Counted from the stretch's first letter, positions 34,135 through 42,398 are shown. The stretch is 49,448 nt of DNA from Treponemataceae bacterium (GCA_024685655.1 JAIKVO010000227.1:1-49448), one strand, 5' to 3'. The notes: generated from the letters alone by a model not told the origin. Program-made: numbers and translations.

Positions 34135-36057
34135 TTATACCGCTGCCTGCCGTAAAAGTGTCACGCACTTATCCGGCGGGAGCGGTTCGCTGTACAAGAA
34201 TCCCTGAATATAATCGACACCGGCATTCTCAACCCGCTCATTCTGCACAGGGGTTTCTATACCCTCTACAAGAATCTTAAAGCCCCCCGTCTTAAATGTA
34301 TTAACAAGATCTGTAAAAAGGCTCATCCCCTTATCGCTTTCTTCCATCATCAACACAAGAGAACGGTCCATTTTTATTGTCGAGAAAGGAAGCGTAACAA
34401 CATTCGCAAGATTTGAATATCCAGTTCCAAAATCATCAAGGTAAAATTTTACGCCGGCTTTCGTGAGCGTCAGCATACTACGCATGACAAAATCAAAGTT
34501 GTCTATAAAAATGCTTTCCGTTATCTCCATCACGATATTCGACGGAGAAAGCCCAAACCTGTCTATAGTACTAAGCACATTCTCCACAATGTTCGGATTC
34601 ATCATCTGGTAGACAGAAAAGTTTATAGACACGGCTTCAACAACATCACGGTTTTCTGCGATAAATTTGCATATTTTCTCGAACGCGACATATCCTAGCC
34701 GTTCCACAAGACCACGATTTTCCGCAACCTGAACGAATTCCGCAGGAGAAATATCACCAAGCTCAGTATTCTTAAGACGGGAAAGAGCTTCCATGTAAAC
34801 GAATTTCTTCTCTTTTATTGAATAAATCGGCTGGAACCACACTTGGAACATCTCTGAATCCAAAGTAAGCTCGCGTTTCAGTATACTGTAAATCTGGCGT
34901 TTCCGCTCCATATCAAGCAAAACTGACTCATCACAAATCTGGAGAGAACGAGTATTTGTAGCCTGTTCCTTGTTCAGCATGTTGTTTATCAAATCCATCA
35001 TGAAATCAAGGTCATTCTCACCACGTTTGAATTCAAGCGCAACTGAACGACAATCAAGAGGAACCGGGATAACGGAGAATAACTGTGCATTTAGTTTTTT
35101 TATCTCCGCAATCAGTTTCTTGCTCTTTTGATTCACCTCATCGATTGTCTTACCAACTGCAGCAAGACGGTTCACAGAAAGGATATACGCATCACGAGGA
35201 AAAAATGAAAGAAGAAGCGTTCCAAGTTGCAAAAACAGACTGTCGAATTCTTTTGCATCAAGATTGGACTGTATAATATTCATACGCTCTATCGTCATGA
35301 CTAAAAGAACTCCGCCTGTTCTCTGCATGGAAATTCTACGGCGGAGTTTGCTTTCGCGCATCAATCCTGTACGATAATCCACCTCAATCATATACGACTG
35401 CACGGTTATATACGCGAAAAGCACGGATGTGAACGATGCGACACCGGTAAGTATAACCTTTGGGAAGAAAAACTGGATAGCCACGAAAAACAGCGAGATA
35501 AACGGATAAATCAGGAATACAAATAAAAGGCGACGGGCCATGAATTTACGCTGGACAAAAACCGTCATGATGATACAAAGCCCATAGCAGCCTGACAACA
35601 TGTATGTAATGTTCTTCAAAGGACCGCGTATATATCCCTCCACCGCATCGTACCGGAAAATCCAACCAGTCTTGATGTTCAGAAGAACAATCAGCATGTA
35701 TGACGTCAGCATAATTCCGCCTATGGAGGTAAAAATTATTTGCTTTTTGCGATCAGAGAACGCTATGTCAAACACATATGCTGACATTACAAACGGATTT
35801 ATAAGCAACATAAAGAAATATAAAGTAGTAACAAGAACTGTAAGCCACACCGGAACATTATTGACCGGCTCGATCATATAAACAGACGCGATATTAAACA
35901 CAGCTGCTAAAAAAGTTGAAGCAGAGGCGTAAAGAAAAAATCTTTGCCGCCTGTCGTAAAGAGAGAATGAAAGAAAAATATTAATACTTATTAGGAAGGA
36001 GCCCCAGCAAGCCACAAACTCCCCAATGACGTAATATCCAGCAGTTCCAAATTCCAT
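34135..36057 (-). CDS. Membrane EAL-domain c-di-GMP phosphodiesterase with degenerate GGDEF
   Basis: Protein of 640 aa. The first 225 residues contain about seven membrane helices (for example LISINIFLSFSLY, VLVTTLYFFMLLINPFVMSAYVF, IIFTSIGGIMLTSYMLIVLL). Residues about 235-385 are a GGDEF-like domain without a GGDEF motif, so no cyclase activity is expected. Residues about 390-635 form an EAL domain with the usual catalytic residues: MEALSRL, ENRGLVERLG, VMEITES, FYLDDFGTGYSNLA, IKMDRSLV and ILVEGIET. It hydrolyses c-di-GMP and may respond to a membrane signal. It is convergent with the hydrolase gene. No Shine-Dalgarno; a promoter ends 8 nt before ATG. Confidence 0.92.
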   Translation of the reverse strand: MEFGTAGYYVIGEFVACWGSFLISINIFLSFSLYDRRQRFFLYASASTFLAAVFNIASVYMIEPVNNVPVWLTVLVTTLYFFMLLINPFVMSAYVFDIAFSDRKKQIIFTSIGGIMLTSYMLIVLLNIKTGWIFRYDAVEGYIRGPLKNITYMLSGCYGLCIIMTVFVQRKFMARRLLFVFLIYPFISLFFVAIQFFFPKVILTGVASFTSVLFAYITVQSYMIEVDYRTGLMRESKLRRRISMQRTGGVLLVMTIERMNIIQSNLDAKEFDSLFLQLGTLLLSFFPRDAYILSVNRLAAVGKTIDEVNQKSKKLIAEIKKLNAQLFSVIPVPLDCRSVALEFKRGENDLDFMMDLINNMLNKEQATNTRSLQICDESVLLDMERKRQIYSILKRELTLDSEMFQVWFQPIYSIKEKKFVYMEALSRLKNTELGDISPAEFVQVAENRGLVERLGYVAFEKICKFIAENRDVVEAVSINFSVYQMMNPNIVENVLSTIDRFGLSPSNIVMEITESIFIDNFDFVMRSMLTLTKAGVKFYLDDFGTGYSNLANVVTLPFSTIKMDRSLVLMMEESDKGMSLFTDLVNTFKTGGFKILVEGIETPVQNERVENAGVDYIQGFLYSEPLPPDKCVTLLRQAAV

Positions 36058-36065
36058 TTACTTTG

Positions 36066-36094
36066 ATGATAACATGAAACAATAAACCGTGCAA
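36066..36094 (-). promoter_or_regulatory. Promoter of the EAL gene, nearly leaderless
   Basis: Minus strand TTGCAC, 17-nt spacer, TATCAT (5 of 6), then 8 nt to ATG at 36057. Confidence 0.6.
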
Positions 36095-36228
36095 TTTTTA
36101 ATTGTAAAATGTAAATCTTTTTTTGAGGTTTTGTGACAATGATTTTACAGAAATCTCAAAAACCTTTAATTTTTCGGGGAGAAAGCTAAAAAAATGTGAT
36201 GTTTTTCTAAGATTTTCAGTTGGAACGA

Positions 36229-36358
36229 TTCGCTGGCAACACGCGCATAGCGCCAAGTTTGCATGGAGCTTTGCTGCGGAATGCGCACAAAACGTTCTCC
36301 CCGCTACGAGCACAGCTCTCCGCAAGTCTCGCTGGCAACGCGCGGGGTCGCTCCCTAC
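36229..36358. repeat. Dispersed extragenic repeat, second copy
   Basis: CTACGAGCACAGCTCTCCG (36304-36322) and TCTCGCTGGCAACGCGCGGGG followed by CGCTCCCT (36327-36353) recur in the same order in the repeat at 26576-26678 (opposite strand). A further partial copy, CGCTGGCAACACGCGC, is at 36232. The intervening parts of the 26.5 kb copy are absent here. The repeat abuts the tsaD stop codon. The rest of 36095-36228 shows no gene. Confidence 0.6.
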
Positions 36359-37411
36359 CTACCTATTTTTCAGACCGCGCTTGAACTCAACGATTCGGGC
36401 ACATGCCGTCGTTGTCCACGGACTTCTGTCGCCACGCTTCAGGAAATGATACCCTACCCCAGCAATCATAGCACCGTTGTCGGTACAAAGCTTAAGCGGC
36501 GGGAAAATGCAGCGGATATCGCTTCTTTCGGCAAGCATTGAGCGGAGCCTTGAGTTCGCGGCAACACCACCGCCAGCGACAACCGTTTTTATACCAGTGT
36601 CATCAACAGCCTTAAAAAGTTTCCTGAGCAGAATCTTTACCGCCGTTTCCTGGAACGCCGCGCAAATGTTTTCGTTCGTTTTTTCGTAGCCGTCGCACCA
36701 GAATTGGTCGAGCTGGTTGATGACCGCGGTTTTCAATCCGGAATAAGACACGTCGTAGCGGTGATCGTCCGAGTCGCCTTTGTTAAGCACCGGCATCGGG
36801 AACTTTGCGGCGGCAGGATTTCCGTTTTTCGCAAGATTATCGATCTTCACGCCACCCGGATAGCCGAGCCCGTAGAACTTTGCAACTTTGTCGAACGCTT
36901 CGCCGACGGCATCATCAATCGTCGTTCCCATAACCTCGATATCGTCGAAATTGTTGACTTTGCAGATGATACTGTGACCGCCTGAAACGAGAAGTCCCAA
37001 ATACGGATACTCCACGCCAGCCATGATGTCGTCCGCACCGGGAAGCACAAGGTTCGAAGCATACAAGTGACCGAGCATGTGGTTCACAGCAATAAACGGC
37101 TTGTTCAGCGACCATGCGAGCGTCTTTCCGAACGTGAGACCCATAAGGAGCGCGCCCATAAGACCGGGGCGGTTCGTTGCGGCAACAGCGTCAACGTCGT
37201 TCATCGTAAGGTGAGCTTCGTCAAGAGCCTGCCGTACTACAGGAAGAATCCATTCTGCGTGTTTGCGGCTCGCAATTTCAGGTACAACGCCGTTGTACAC
37301 CTGATGAAAAGGTATTTGGGTCGCTATAACGTTGCTAAGTATGTATTTGCCGTCCTCAACGATGGCGGCGGCTGTTTCGTCACAAGAAGATTCAATTCCA
37401 AGTACTTTCAT
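36359..37411 (-). CDS. tsaD: tRNA N6-threonylcarbamoyladenosine transferase TsaD
   Basis: Protein of 350 aa, normal family length. It transfers the threonylcarbamoyl group to A37 of tRNAs reading ANN codons, together with TsaB and TsaE. Motifs seen: MKVLGIESSCDETAAAIVEDG at the N-terminus, metal-binding HMLGH near residue 112, LLVSGGHSIICKV, DDAVGEAFDKVAKFYGLGYPGG and VVAGGGVAANSRLR, and the C-terminal DNGAMIAGVGY. The AAGGGA ribosome site precedes ATG. tsaB and tsaE are not in this window. Confidence 0.96.
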   Translation of the reverse strand: MKVLGIESSCDETAAAIVEDGKYILSNVIATQIPFHQVYNGVVPEIASRKHAEWILPVVRQALDEAHLTMNDVDAVAATNRPGLMGALLMGLTFGKTLAWSLNKPFIAVNHMLGHLYASNLVLPGADDIMAGVEYPYLGLLVSGGHSIICKVNNFDDIEVMGTTIDDAVGEAFDKVAKFYGLGYPGGVKIDNLAKNGNPAAAKFPMPVLNKGDSDDHRYDVSYSGLKTAVINQLDQFWCDGYEKTNENICAAFQETAVKILLRKLFKAVDDTGIKTVVAGGGVAANSRLRSMLAERSDIRCIFPPLKLCTDNGAMIAGVGYHFLKRGDRSPWTTTACARIVEFKRGLKNR

Positions 37412-37470
37412 TTCGTTCCCTTAAACTGATATTCGCATCGGTCGGCTCGCACAACAGAAATCGCAGTTTG

Positions 37471-37506
37471 CAACGTGGTTCGAAGCACAGTCCACAACGT
37501 GGTTCG
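37471..37506. repeat. Short direct repeat between tsaD and the deacetylase gene
   Basis: CAACGTGGTTCG occurs at 37471-37482 and again at 37495-37506, exactly 24 nt apart, within the 115-nt gap. It could be a regulatory site of tsaD or chance duplication. Confidence 0.35.
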
Positions 37507-37526
37507 TAAGCCGTACCGGTAATTTT

Positions 37527-38729
37527 CTAATCCAAACCCGAAATATCGGTGAGCTCATATCCTTGCGCAACAAGATCAGGATACATTTCCGAGATAATCG
37601 CCGCAAGTCCGTCCGACCAGACATGCCCTATCATGATTGCATGGCCTTTTTTGTCGGCGACGGCAAGGCCTTTTTTAATCATGGCGATTATGTCATCGCG
37701 CCCCGGCTCATTGTCAAGGAAGATGTCGCGCTCATATATTTTCATGCCACGTTCAAGAGCCGCCTGAGGTGCTTTTGTTTCCGCATTCGTACGCGAATCC
37801 AAAAAGAAGATGTTTTCTGCCTGGCAAACGTCAAGAACTGCACCGATCGCGCTTTGGGTCGCCGTTATAAGCGAGCCTTCGTGATTGTTAAGCCCGACGA
37901 CAGGCCCGATTTCCGCCAAGTTTTTGCGGACAATCTCTTCTATTTCGTATGTGTGCATATCGGGCTTTATGGCGGAAGGCCCCGGATCTACGGAAAGATT
38001 CACCGCCTGCATCGGCTGATGAAGAATAACCTGCTTTCCGGCTTTGCGGGCTGCTGCGGCAGCCTCCGCTGAGTGGGGAAGCCCCGGAAGAACCGCGATA
38101 ACGACCTTGAAAGGAAGGTTTAGGAACGGTTCCAGTTGATTCAGGTTGTGCCCCGCGTCATCAAAAACAAAGACGAGTTTCGCGCCGTTAGACTTGGGTT
38201 TCGTTGCTGTAGCAGAAGTCGCTGAGGCTGTCGCAGAGCTACCAGAGGATGCGCTTGCCTGGCTTGTCGCTGCGGACTGTCCGCTTCCTGAGCCCGTGCC
38301 TGTGTTGCCAGACGAGGCTGTGTTGCTGCCAGAAACGCTCGAAGAGGTGCTTGTTTGTGCTTGAGAACCGCCCGAAGCAGAAGTATTTCCCGTAAGCGGA
38401 ATTACAACGACAGAGCCAGTCTGCTTATCTGATGCAGTTTGTCCTGATGTGTTTGTCTGGCTTTGAGGTTTCTGCGCTGACTCGCTTCCTGTAACTGTGC
38501 TATTTGCAACATCTGTTTGTCCCGCCAGACTCTGTGACTGTGTATTTTTCTCAGCGCCATCGTTTCGGCCCTGTGCGTTCTGCTCTACGACCGCGTTTTC
38601 CCCAAATGTTACAGGAGACGGCGATAGCAGTATACTCGCTACAAGCATAAGCGTACCAATGCCCAGTATTATCAGAGTAATCATAACTATTTGTTTACTG
38701 GAAAGTTGTTTTCGTTTTTTACTAGGCAT
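37527..38729 (-). CDS. Divergent polysaccharide deacetylase (YibQ/DUF610-like), membrane-anchored
   Basis: Protein of 400 aa from the Met of MPSKKRKQLS; the ORF track begins at a GTG 28 codons earlier (38813), which cannot be excluded because a promoter lies just before it. One transmembrane anchor (IVMITLIILGIGTLMLVASILL) is followed by a Ser/Thr/Gly/Gln-rich linker of about 130 residues, then the catalytic-type domain: KLVFVFDDAGHNLNQLEPFL, KVVIAVLPGLPHS, GKQVILHQPMQAVN, VVGLNNHEGSLIT, NIFFLDSRTNAETKAP and GHAIMIGHVWSDGL. This is the NodB-like fold of the divergent deacetylase family. A periplasmic action on peptidoglycan or another glycan is inferred; the substrate is unknown. Confidence 0.82.
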   Translation of the reverse strand: MPSKKRKQLSSKQIVMITLIILGIGTLMLVASILLSPSPVTFGENAVVEQNAQGRNDGAEKNTQSQSLAGQTDVANSTVTGSESAQKPQSQTNTSGQTASDKQTGSVVVIPLTGNTSASGGSQAQTSTSSSVSGSNTASSGNTGTGSGSGQSAATSQASASSGSSATASATSATATKPKSNGAKLVFVFDDAGHNLNQLEPFLNLPFKVVIAVLPGLPHSAEAAAAARKAGKQVILHQPMQAVNLSVDPGPSAIKPDMHTYEIEEIVRKNLAEIGPVVGLNNHEGSLITATQSAIGAVLDVCQAENIFFLDSRTNAETKAPQAALERGMKIYERDIFLDNEPGRDDIIAMIKKGLAVADKKGHAIMIGHVWSDGLAAIISEMYPDLVAQGYELTDISGLD

Positions 38730-38828
38730 ATCAACCGACCTGCACCACCCGTGCAAAACATCTTCTAATTCCACACCGCTCGCACAAATGAAATCGTCGT
38801 GTAGAATTATCACTGTATCGCGCTTGCT

Positions 38829-38857
38829 ATAGTAGCTTTTTTGTCGGCTGCGGTCAA
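38829..38857 (-). promoter_or_regulatory. Sigma-70 promoter of the deacetylase gene
   Basis: Minus strand TTGACC, 17-nt spacer, TACTAT. The expected start is near 38823, about 10 nt before the GTG at 38813 and about 94 nt before the preferred ATG at 38729. Confidence 0.6.
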
Positions 38858-38963
38858 GGCAATTATCCCGGACATACTTTAGAAAAGCACATCATCCAGC
38901 AAAGTACTGTCATTTATTTATGAGCATTTTTGACAGAACAAAAAGTTCGTACAATACGTACTG

Positions 38964-39002
38964 AAAAAGAAGAGGCCGTCCAGCATTTCTAGACGACCTC
39001 TT
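38964..39002 (-). terminator. Intrinsic terminator of the 6S-like RNA / sigma factor transcript
   Basis: Minus strand AAGAGG-t-CGTC-t-AG ... CT-g-GACG-g-CCTCTT followed by CTTTTTC. Sixteen or so paired bases with small internal mismatches. Its 5' arm also overlaps the closing stem of the upstream structured RNA. Confidence 0.75.
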
Positions 39003-39155
39003 AAGGCGGAGGAAATTTATAGTGCGGCTCTGCCACACTCTTGTTTCAGCTGACATACAAAACTTGGATGCTTTGTAACTCTCTCCCTATAAAAGCTACA
39101 ACGCTGAACAATATCCCAAAGAGCTGGTCCGGGGTAAAAACCGCTCATTAAGACC
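38964..39155 (-). ncRNA. Candidate 6S-like structured RNA downstream of the sigma factor gene
   Basis: The 170-nt gap after the sigma gene has no ORF but folds well on the minus strand. A closing stem pairs UCUUAA-UGA-GCGG (from 39153) with CCGC-C-UUAAGA (ending 38999). Inside is a large bubble whose 3' side carries the perfect small hairpin GUGUGGC-AGA-GCCGCAC. Above it, CUCUU..UUGUUCAGC pairs with GCUGAAACAAGAG, topped by UUGUA/UACAA. A U-tailed terminator follows; total length is about 190 nt. Closing stem, central bubble with a 3'-side hairpin and long terminal stem are the layout of 6S RNA, which binds housekeeping RNA polymerase. No good promoter was found, so processing from the sigma mRNA, or simply a structured 3' UTR, is also possible. 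Confidence 0.5.
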
Positions 39156-39171
39156 TATTTAGCAAGACTTA

Positions 39172-39996
39172 TTAAGCCTGGCGGTATGCTTTGCTATTTT
39201 TATAGTTTGTCCGTAGCTTGCGGATGGCACGTATTTCCATCTGACGAACAGTCTCTGCCGATACTCCCAACTGGTCACCAACCTGACGAAGCGTCTTTGT
39301 TTTTGTGTCGCAGTTGAAATTAAACCTGCTGTAAATTACTTTTCTCTCCATTACAGGAAGCTCTTCGACCATTGTCTTGATTTCCTGTTTGTCCATCTCG
39401 TTCATCATCTCACCTTCCGGGGTAAAATGCTCGTCAGGAATCATATCTGAAAGTTCTACGCTGCCGTCGTCGTCGCCCGGAGCGTTCATACTCACTACGG
39501 AATAAGCGTATGAAAGAACGTTCTTAACGTCGCGAACCGACATGTTCATACTCTCGGCAACTTCTTCATCAGAAGGATCTCTGCCAAAAATCTGATACAG
39601 CTTCGATTTCTCGGAACGAACCCTGCGAAGCATCTCTTCCCTGCGGTTAGGAAGCATGATTACAGATGTCTTGCTGTGTATATATCTAGTTATAGATTGT
39701 GCAATCCATGCATATGCATAAGTTGAAAATCTTGTGTTATATGAATAATGATATTTTCCAGCCGCGAACATAAGCCCGATGTTTCCTTCCTGGATAAGAT
39801 CCATGATAGAAACATATGGATTATCATATTTTTTCGCGATATTAACCACGAGTCTGAGATTCGCCTGAACCAAGCGCATCTTTGCATCGTTGTCTCCTTG
39901 CTGGATAAGCTTTGAGTGCTCTATTTCCTCTTCAAAGCTCATAAGCGGATATTTCAATATCTGCTTGATGTAGTTGCTGTAAATAGTATTTTCCAT
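39172..39996 (-). CDS. Alternative sigma-70-family RNA polymerase sigma factor
   Basis: Protein of 274 aa, the size of group 2/3 alternative sigma factors. Region 1.2 and 2: SNYIKQILKYPLMSFEEEIEHSKLIQQGDNDAKMRLVQANLRLVVNIAKKYDN, the core-binding DLIQEGNIGLMFAAGKYHYSYNTRFSTYAYAWIAQSITRYI, region 3 (RVRSEKSKLYQIFGRDPSDEEVAESMNMSVRDV) and region 4 (ELPVMERKVIYSRFNF ... TLRQVGDQLGVSAETVRQMEIRAIRKLR), whose HTH reads -35 boxes. It lacks the long N-terminal domains of RpoD. RpoS- or RpoH-like roles are possible; I cannot decide from sequence. It has the good ribosome site GGGGGT and a canonical sigma-54 promoter upstream. Confidence 0.9.
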   Translation of the reverse strand: MENTIYSNYIKQILKYPLMSFEEEIEHSKLIQQGDNDAKMRLVQANLRLVVNIAKKYDNPYVSIMDLIQEGNIGLMFAAGKYHYSYNTRFSTYAYAWIAQSITRYIHSKTSVIMLPNRREEMLRRVRSEKSKLYQIFGRDPSDEEVAESMNMSVRDVKNVLSYAYSVVSMNAPGDDDGSVELSDMIPDEHFTPEGEMMNEMDKQEIKTMVEELPVMERKVIYSRFNFNCDTKTKTLRQVGDQLGVSAETVRQMEIRAIRKLRTNYKNSKAYRQA

Positions 39997-40058
39997 AAAT
40001 TACCCCCGAAAACTATTGTTATGCTTTTGTGCACAACAACTGCTTTCATGAGATATAT

Positions 40059-40074
40059 TGCAAAATCCGTGCCA
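40059..40074 (-). promoter_or_regulatory. Sigma-54 (RpoN) promoter of the alternative sigma factor gene
   Basis: Minus strand TGGCACGGATTTTGCA: GG at -24 and GC at -12 separated by exactly 10 nt, with full agreement to TGGCACG-n4-TTGCA. The predicted start near 40048 gives a leader of about 52 nt. A related but degenerate copy, TGTGCACGGATTTTCC, lies further upstream at about 40411-40426. Sigma-54 promoters need an activator ATPase, none of which is encoded in this window. Confidence 0.75.
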
Positions 40075-40410
40075 ATTTTCTAATTTCTTAATTTTTTATG
40101 AAAAAATCTTAAAAAAATGAGGAACAGAACAAATATTGCTCAATTGAAAACACAATGTTCAAAATAATTTCTGAAAACCGTAATATACGTATTTTTCAGA
40201 GGATATTTGAACAGTTTCTTTTATCTAGAAACAATTCATTACATTATAGAAATTTATTTTATCTGAGATTCAAGCAGGGAAAAAAGCATAAGAAAATAGA
40301 TTGCCACTATGTATTTAATAATATTTATAACACGCAAATAAAAAAAAACACGATTTTTTCAAAAAAAATTTAGAATTTAAGAATTAAGTGATAATATTTT
40401 CTTGTTTTTT

Positions 40411-40508
40411 GGAAAATCCGTGCACATTTTTATACAGTGGTGTATAAAAATGTGTATATTTTTGTGCACACCAGACTATTTTTCTGCACTGTTCCTTTTT
40501 GTGCACAC
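40411..40508. promoter_or_regulatory. GTGCAC-containing sites and a 14-bp perfect dyad upstream of the sigma gene
   Basis: CACATTTTTATACA (40423-40436) pairs perfectly with 40441-40454 around a 4-nt centre. TTTTTGTGCACAC occurs at about 40460-40471 and 40496-40507, and a further TTGTGCACAA lies at 40027-40036. The dyad may be the leuA terminator (it lacks a U-tract) or, with the GTGCACA palindromes, an upstream activator region for the sigma-54 promoter. The remaining AT-rich gap (39997-40524) shows no convincing gene; the 72-aa ORF at 40155 lacks a ribosome site and domain. Confidence 0.4.
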
Positions 40509-40524
40509 ATGTTTATGGCAAAGT

Positions 40525-42231
40525 CTATAGCCGATTTATTGCACTGACAATCGCATTAACACCAGCACGCCCGATGTTCGAGCTTCTACCAGCACCCCAA
40601 TGCTCCTCTCCGTTGTCAAAGCGAAGTTTGACATACGCTATCGCGTCTGTATCAGAACCAGTACCAATAGAATGCTCAAGGAAATCTGCAACGGAAAAAG
40701 GCGGCACGGGAGTAAAAGCAAGGGCTCTAGAAAAGGCTGCAACAGGACCGTTGCCCTTTCCTCCGACCGAATACTGCTTTCCGTTCCATAAAATGCTCGT
40801 GCGGCACAAAACATTGTCCTGATCGTCCCCACCATCCATATGCGTCTCCGCAATGTCCAGGACAGAAAGTGGCTCTGTTGTATTGAGCCAACCGTCGGCA
40901 AAGACAGCGTATACTTCCTGAGGAAGAAGTTCCTTGCCAGATTTGTCGGCGACATGTTTAACTGCTTTTCCGACAACAATTTGCATTTCCTTTGGAAGGA
41001 TAACTCCAAAACGGTTCTCCAAAATCCATGCCGCGCCGCCTTTGCCGCTCTGTGCGTTTATTCGAATAATCTCTTCGTACTCACGACCTACATCCTTTGG
41101 ATCTATCGGCAAATACGGAACACGCCACCGTGCGTTCTCGTCCGCACATGCTGCCCGTGCCGCAAACGCTTTCCGTATTGCATCCTGATGAGAACCAGAA
41201 AAAGAAGTGAAGACAAGTTCCCCACCGTACGGCTGGCGCACAGGAACTACCATCCCTGTTAGGTTCGTAAACTGAACGCAAACATCATTTATCCGGCTGA
41301 AATCCAAGCCGGGGTTAATTCCCTGCGTGAACATATTCATTGCAACGGTTATTATATCAAGGTTTCCGGTACGCTCCCCGTTCCCAAAAAGGGTGCCTTC
41401 AAGACGAGACGCACCTGCAAGAAGCCCAAGCTCAGCACATGCGACTCCTGTTCCCCTGTCGTTGTGGTTGTGAAGACTGATTATTACCTTTCCGCCGCAA
41501 ATTCTGCCGTCTGGAAGCCGTTCATGAATTCCTACTGCATCCTCGAAATGCTGTATAAAATACTCCACCTGATCAGCAAAAATATTTGCAGTCGCAGTCT
41601 CTACCGTTGCCGGAAGGTTCAGTATCAGCGGATTGTCCGCAGTAGGCTCCCATTCCTCGTATACGCGACTACAAATCTCAACACAATAATCACCGTCAGT
41701 AGCTGAAAAATCCTCCGGCGAATATTCAAGCTGTATTTTTGTCCGCTCATTCACATGATAAAGATTATCCTTGACGAGCCGCACTCCGTTGCAGGCAAAT
41801 TCGACAAGCTCCTTTTTGGACATGCCAAAAGTGAACTTGCGCTGAACTTCAGAGACAGCATTATATAGATGAAAAATAACATGCGGCGCTCCATTAACAG
41901 CCGCAAATGTTTGCATTATAAGAGGTTTTCTAGCCTGACACAGAACCTGCACAGCTACATCAGAGGGGATAAGCTTCTCGTCTATCAACCGCCGCACAAA
42001 CGCATATTCAGTATCATTCGATGCCGGAAAACCGATTTCTATCTGTTTGAACCCGATTTTTAAGAGCAAATCAAAATACGCAAGCTTCTGTTCCACGGAC
42101 ATCGGTACCGGTAAAGCCTGATTCCCGTCACGAAGATCGACGGAACACCATATCGGCGGTTTTGTAATTATATTGTCGGGCCAAGAACGCCCTACCATTT
42201 TTATTTGTCCGAAAGGCTCGTATTTTGCCAT
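40525..42231 (-). CDS. leuA: 2-isopropylmalate synthase
   Basis: Protein of 568 aa, matching the longer LeuA class with PIWCSVDLRDGNQALPVPM at the N-terminus. It condenses acetyl-CoA with 2-oxoisovalerate in the first committed step of leucine synthesis. Catalytic and metal residues are visible: Asp in DLRDGNQ, the IEIGFPASNDTEY segment, and the metal site HNHNDRGTGVACAELGLLAGASRLEGTLFGNGERTGN. The C-terminal 130 residues correspond to the leucine-sensing regulatory domain. Divergent from ilvB. The Shine-Dalgarno AGGAGG is 12 nt from the ATG, rather far. I saw no T-box or leader-peptide attenuator. Confidence 0.95.
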   Translation of the reverse strand: MAKYEPFGQIKMVGRSWPDNIITKPPIWCSVDLRDGNQALPVPMSVEQKLAYFDLLLKIGFKQIEIGFPASNDTEYAFVRRLIDEKLIPSDVAVQVLCQARKPLIMQTFAAVNGAPHVIFHLYNAVSEVQRKFTFGMSKKELVEFACNGVRLVKDNLYHVNERTKIQLEYSPEDFSATDGDYCVEICSRVYEEWEPTADNPLILNLPATVETATANIFADQVEYFIQHFEDAVGIHERLPDGRICGGKVIISLHNHNDRGTGVACAELGLLAGASRLEGTLFGNGERTGNLDIITVAMNMFTQGINPGLDFSRINDVCVQFTNLTGMVVPVRQPYGGELVFTSFSGSHQDAIRKAFAARAACADENARWRVPYLPIDPKDVGREYEEIIRINAQSGKGGAAWILENRFGVILPKEMQIVVGKAVKHVADKSGKELLPQEVYAVFADGWLNTTEPLSVLDIAETHMDGGDDQDNVLCRTSILWNGKQYSVGGKGNGPVAAFSRALAFTPVPPFSVADFLEHSIGTGSDTDAIAYVKLRFDNGEEHWGAGRSSNIGRAGVNAIVSAINRL

Positions 42232-42270
42232 TAAGCGGTGAATCCTCCTGTATGTTTGTGCGACAACTAG

Positions 42271-42299
42271 AACGTAGCAGAGTTTTGGAATCGGTTCAA
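42271..42299 (-). promoter_or_regulatory. Candidate sigma-70 promoter of leuA
   Basis: Minus strand TTGAAC, 17-nt spacer, TACGTT. The expected leader is about 35 nt and contains AGGAGG. Confidence 0.5.
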
Positions 42300-42398
42300 G
42301 AGGTACCGCAGGGCAACCGACACACGAGACAATAACTGATTTTCCTCATATCAATCAGTCATTCCAGATTCGTTTTTTTCTCAGTCTGCTGCGCTATC

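Noticed and set aside
36123-36541. Plus-strand ORFs (108 and 92 aa) across the tsaD 3' end
   Set aside because: They translate the extragenic repeat and the antisense of tsaD; no ribosome site or domain.
40155-40373. 72-aa plus-strand ORF in the gap before leuA
   Set aside because: Lysine/asparagine-rich translation of AT-rich DNA, no Shine-Dalgarno, no domain.
39997-40524. Possible replication origin (AT-rich gap with TTGTGCACA sites similar to DnaA boxes)
   Set aside because: Each site differs from the DnaA box at one position, no dnaA, dnaN or gyrase gene is near, and the sites fit better as part of a GTGCAC palindrome set near a sigma-54 promoter.
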